A stretch of 7,067 bases of DNA, from contig DHVO01000130.1 in assembly GCA_002412705.1 (NCBI GenBank), forward strand, positions 1 to 7,067, in the 5' to 3' direction. Positions 5,578-7,067 of this stretch are shown here, piece after piece. The notes beneath the pieces were generated by a model. That model made no database searches. It worked only from the letters and a program-made list of their open reading frames with translations, and was not told the origin of the DNA. Source of the stretch: Bacteroidales bacterium UBA5206 (GTDB lineage Bacteria; Bacteroidota; Bacteroidia; Bacteroidales; Tenuifilaceae). Both the position numbers and the translations under genes were made by a program. Positions within the stretch are counted from its first letter, which is position 1. The number at the start of each line of letters is the position of its first letter.

Positions 5578-6105
5578 ATGAGCAACCCAGTACTACAGAA
5601 CATCTTAAACAGGAAGAGCGTTAGGCACTTCTCCGACGATAAGGTAACCAAGGAGCAAATTGAGATTCTGCTTCGCGCAGCAATGGCGGCACCATCGGCA
5701 AAGAATGTACAGCCGTGGGCCTTTGTTGTGGTAACGGAGCGCGAAACGCTGGACCTACTTGCCGACAAGCTACCCTACGCAAAGATGCTATTCAGGGCAA
5801 ACGCAGCCATTGTTGTTTGTGGCGTTCCCCATAAGGCTGGCGATGGTACCCCAGCGGGCTACTGGGTGCAGGACTGCTCTGCCGCAACGCAGAACATTCT
5901 TCTAGCGGCAGAGTCCATTGGGCTTGGTGCCGTTTGGACTGGCGTTTACCCACGCCCCGAGCGAGTTACTGTTGTTGCCGATGCGCTAAATCTACCCGAG
6001 GATGTAATTCCGCTAAACGTTATCCCCATTGGCGTTCCCGATGGACAGGAAAAGCCCAAGGATAAGTACAAGGCGGAGAATGTGATTTGGAATAAGTGGC
6101 AGTAA
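5578..6105 (+). CDS. Small FMN-dependent nitroreductase-family oxidoreductase
   Basis: A 175-residue cytoplasmic flavoprotein of the nitroreductase family. The N-terminal NRKSVRHF (11-18) supplies the Arg/Ser pair that usually contacts FMN phosphate. APSAKNVQPW (38-47) is the second FMN-binding loop. QDCSAATQNILLAAESIGLG (98-117) continuing into AVWTGVYP is the conserved helix and glycine turn near the flavin. Compared with NfsB-type enzymes (about 217 residues) it is short, typical of the compact subgroup common in anaerobes. Such enzymes use NAD(P)H to reduce nitro compounds, quinones or flavins; the natural substrate is usually unknown. It begins 12 nt after the MBOAT stop, so it is probably co-transcribed, but nothing in it suggests a part in glycan acetylation. 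No terminator-like hairpin follows it. Confidence 0.92.
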   Translation: MSNPVLQNILNRKSVRHFSDDKVTKEQIEILLRAAMAAPSAKNVQPWAFVVVTERETLDLLADKLPYAKMLFRANAAIVVCGVPHKAGDGTPAGYWVQDCSAATQNILLAAESIGLGAVWTGVYPRPERVTVVADALNLPEDVIPLNVIPIGVPDGQEKPKDKYKAENVIWNKWQ

Positions 6106-6147
6106 AAATCATTAGAGTAGCGAACATCTGCCCCAATCTCGTGTTTA

Positions 6148-6181
6148 TAGTTAAGAATGTTTATAAATAAGCGTTTAACTA
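6148..6181. promoter_or_regulatory. Inverted repeat before the HMA gene, possible operator
   Basis: TAGTTAA (6148-6154) and TTAACTA (6175-6181) form a perfect 7-bp inverted repeat around a 20-nt AT-rich centre that itself holds the palindrome TTTATAAA. It sits 14 nt before ATG 6196, within the only stretch where this gene's own promoter could lie. No TAnnTTTG box is obvious there. In AT-rich DNA such repeats arise by chance, so this is tentative. Confidence 0.22.
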
Positions 6182-6195
6182 AAACCTGAGAAACA

Positions 6196-6546
6196 ATGAA
6201 AAAATCCATTTTTATTACCCTTGCACTGCTTATGGTAGCTGCAATTACTACCATCGCACAAGATTCCAAAACCGAAAAATTTAAGGTTAACGGCCAATGC
6301 GAAATGTGCGAGGAGCGCATAGAGAACGCAGCAAAAGCCGTTGATGGCGTTACCGCTGCCAGTTGGGACAAAAAGAGCCAAATGCTTGAGGTTACCTATA
6401 GCTCAGGCAAGGTTGAAGTAAAGAAAATCCACGAAGCGGTTGCCGCAGTGGGGCACGATACCGACCTAGTTAAAGCCGACAACAAGGTTTACGATGCGCT
6501 ACCCGGCTGCTGCAAATATCGAAATGTAAGCAAAAAAGGGTGTTAA
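6196..6546 (+). CDS. Secreted heavy-metal-associated (HMA) domain protein
   Basis: A 116-residue protein. MKKSIFITLALLMVAAITTI followed by A|Q (cleavage probably after Ala21) is a signal peptide, so it works in the periplasm. Residues about 27-92 are one HMA fold (beta-alpha-beta-beta-alpha-beta). Its metal loop has GQCEMCEERI, with Cys35 and Cys38 as the CxxC pair that in this family binds a soft metal such as Cu(I). After the domain comes a short tail, YDALPGCCKYR, with adjacent Cys105 and Cys106, and the protein ends in Cys116. These extra cysteines could give a second metal site or a disulfide. HMA-only proteins of this kind are usually copper or mercury chaperones or sensors of metal stress. 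No transporter gene adjoins it, so the partner is unknown. It ends at its own terminator. Confidence 0.88.
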   Translation: MKKSIFITLALLMVAAITTIAQDSKTEKFKVNGQCEMCEERIENAAKAVDGVTAASWDKKSQMLEVTYSSGKVEVKKIHEAVAAVGHDTDLVKADNKVYDALPGCCKYRNVSKKGC

Positions 6547-6567
6547 CATCCCAGAGATTAGAGGTAC

Positions 6568-6599
6568 AAAGGTCATTGCCACAAGCAGTGACCTTTTTT
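6568..6599 (+). terminator. Rho-independent terminator of the HMA gene
   Basis: Stem AAAGGTCATTGC (6568-6579) with GCAGTGACCTTT (6585-6596), 12 bp including one G-U wobble, 5-nt loop, followed by T's to 6599. It lies 21 nt after the HMA stop and isolates this gene from the peptidase gene. Confidence 0.9.
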
Positions 6600-6703
6600 A
6601 TTGATATCCACCAATAAAAATCATTTAAAAACATCTTTGTAATCCAACCTATAATTAAACCTACATGATAGAAACTCATCAAACAAAGGTATTTTTACGC
6701 CAA

Positions 6704-6711
6704 TAAATTTG
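6704..6711 (+). promoter_or_regulatory. Likely Bacteroidota -7 promoter box of the M3 peptidase gene
   Basis: TAAATTTG fully matches the Bacteroidota -7 consensus TAnnTTTG. It lies 19 nt before ATG 6731, in an AT-rich gap that starts after a terminator, where a promoter is expected. The leader would be only about 10-15 nt, and no clear TTTG -33 box is seen. CATCTTTG at 6632-6639 is a weaker alternative with a longer leader. Confidence 0.45.
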
Positions 6712-6730
6712 TTTTACCAAACCTTTATCA

Positions 6731-7067
6731 ATGAAAAAGTTAACCATTTTACCAGTTACGCTAATGCTACTACTAGCAGCGTGTGGCACTCAAGAAAAGA
6801 ATGGCAACCCATTCTTTAGCGAGTACGATACGCCATTTCAAATTCCGCCTTTCGAGCAGATTGACACAACCCATTACCTTCCTGCTTTTGAACAAGGGAT
6901 AAAGGAACAAGAGGCTGAGATTGATGCCATTGTTAACAACACCAACGAGCCAACCTTTGAGAACACCATTATGGCTCTTCAAAACTCTGGCGAAGTACTA
7001 AGAAAGGTTAGCTCCGTATTCTACGGTGTTAACTCAGCCGAAACTAACCCTACAATGCAACGCATTG
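6731..7067 (+). CDS. M3-family peptidase (Dcp-like) lipoprotein, N-terminal part
   Basis: The open frame runs from ATG 6731 to the window edge (112 full codons). MKKLTILPVTLMLLLAAC is a lipoprotein signal: the lipobox LAAC puts the lipidated Cys at residue 18, so the enzyme is anchored in the outer or inner membrane, facing the periplasm or outside. What follows is the standard N-terminal helical region of M3 peptidases: NPFFSEYDTPFQIPPFEQI, YLPAFEQGI, AEIDAIVNN, then PTFENTIMALQNSGEVL. These match peptidyl-dipeptidase Dcp and oligopeptidase A families, normally about 680-710 residues. The zinc site (HExxH) is expected much later and is outside the window, so activity cannot be judged. Dcp-type enzymes remove C-terminal dipeptides from peptides; bacterial lipoprotein versions probably serve peptide scavenging. 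Confidence 0.9.
   Translation, partial: MKKLTILPVTLMLLLAACGTQEKNGNPFFSEYDTPFQIPPFEQIDTTHYLPAFEQGIKEQEAEIDAIVNNTNEPTFENTIMALQNSGEVLRKVSSVFYGVNSAETNPTMQRI

Noticed and set aside
5946..6371. 141-residue open frame on the - strand
   Set aside because: It is antisense to the nitroreductase end and HMA start, both well supported; no recognisable domain.

Overview
The window looks like Bacteroidota (Bacteroidetes) chromosome, probably from the Bacteroidales/Marinilabiliales side, though I cannot name a genus. The grounds are: genes with no clear Shine-Dalgarno sequence but A-rich leaders; a TAnnTTTG-type -7 box before the last gene; a signal peptide that appears to be cut at A|Q; a lipoprotein M3 peptidase; and a paired SGNH + MBOAT surface-acetylation cassette. 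All recognised genes are on the + strand.

Layout. Positions 1-74 are the last codons of an upstream gene ending in a LysM repeat, followed by a strong Rho-independent terminator (94-127). Positions 128-1206 hold no convincing gene. This kilobase is packed with repeats: three near-identical 69-bp repeats (two of them exactly 110 bp apart) plus 5'-only remnants; GTTACT-type micro-repeats; a run of short perfect hairpins, part of it framed by a 14-bp perfect inverted repeat (471-642); a 27-bp repeat carrying another hairpin; and a pyrimidine-rich tract running up to the operon.

Positions 1207-6105 form a tight cluster with gaps of 7, 5 and 12 nt. It contains two SGNH/GDSL-type hydrolase-fold proteins with N-terminal membrane or signal segments, an MBOAT-family membrane O-acyltransferase (AlgI/DltB-like), and a small FMN nitroreductase. 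By analogy with AlgI/AlgJ/AlgX and PatA/PatB, the first three probably form a machine that moves acetyl groups across the inner membrane (MBOAT) and places them on, or removes them from, an extracytoplasmic glycan (SGNH proteins). The glycan cannot be named from this window. The nitroreductase has no obvious part in this and may simply be co-transcribed.

Positions 6196-6546 encode a secreted heavy-metal-associated (HMA) domain protein with its own terminator (6568-6599). From 6731 to the window end runs the N-terminus of a lipoprotein M3-family peptidase (Dcp-like), preceded by a good Bacteroidota-type -7 box.

Nothing here is clearly a new defence or mobile system. The most unusual parts are the dense repeat/hairpin island and the paired, unequal SGNH proteins before a single MBOAT gene. 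A naive gene call for the first SGNH gene would start inside a repeat copy (868) and add about 113 spurious residues; I place the start at 1207.
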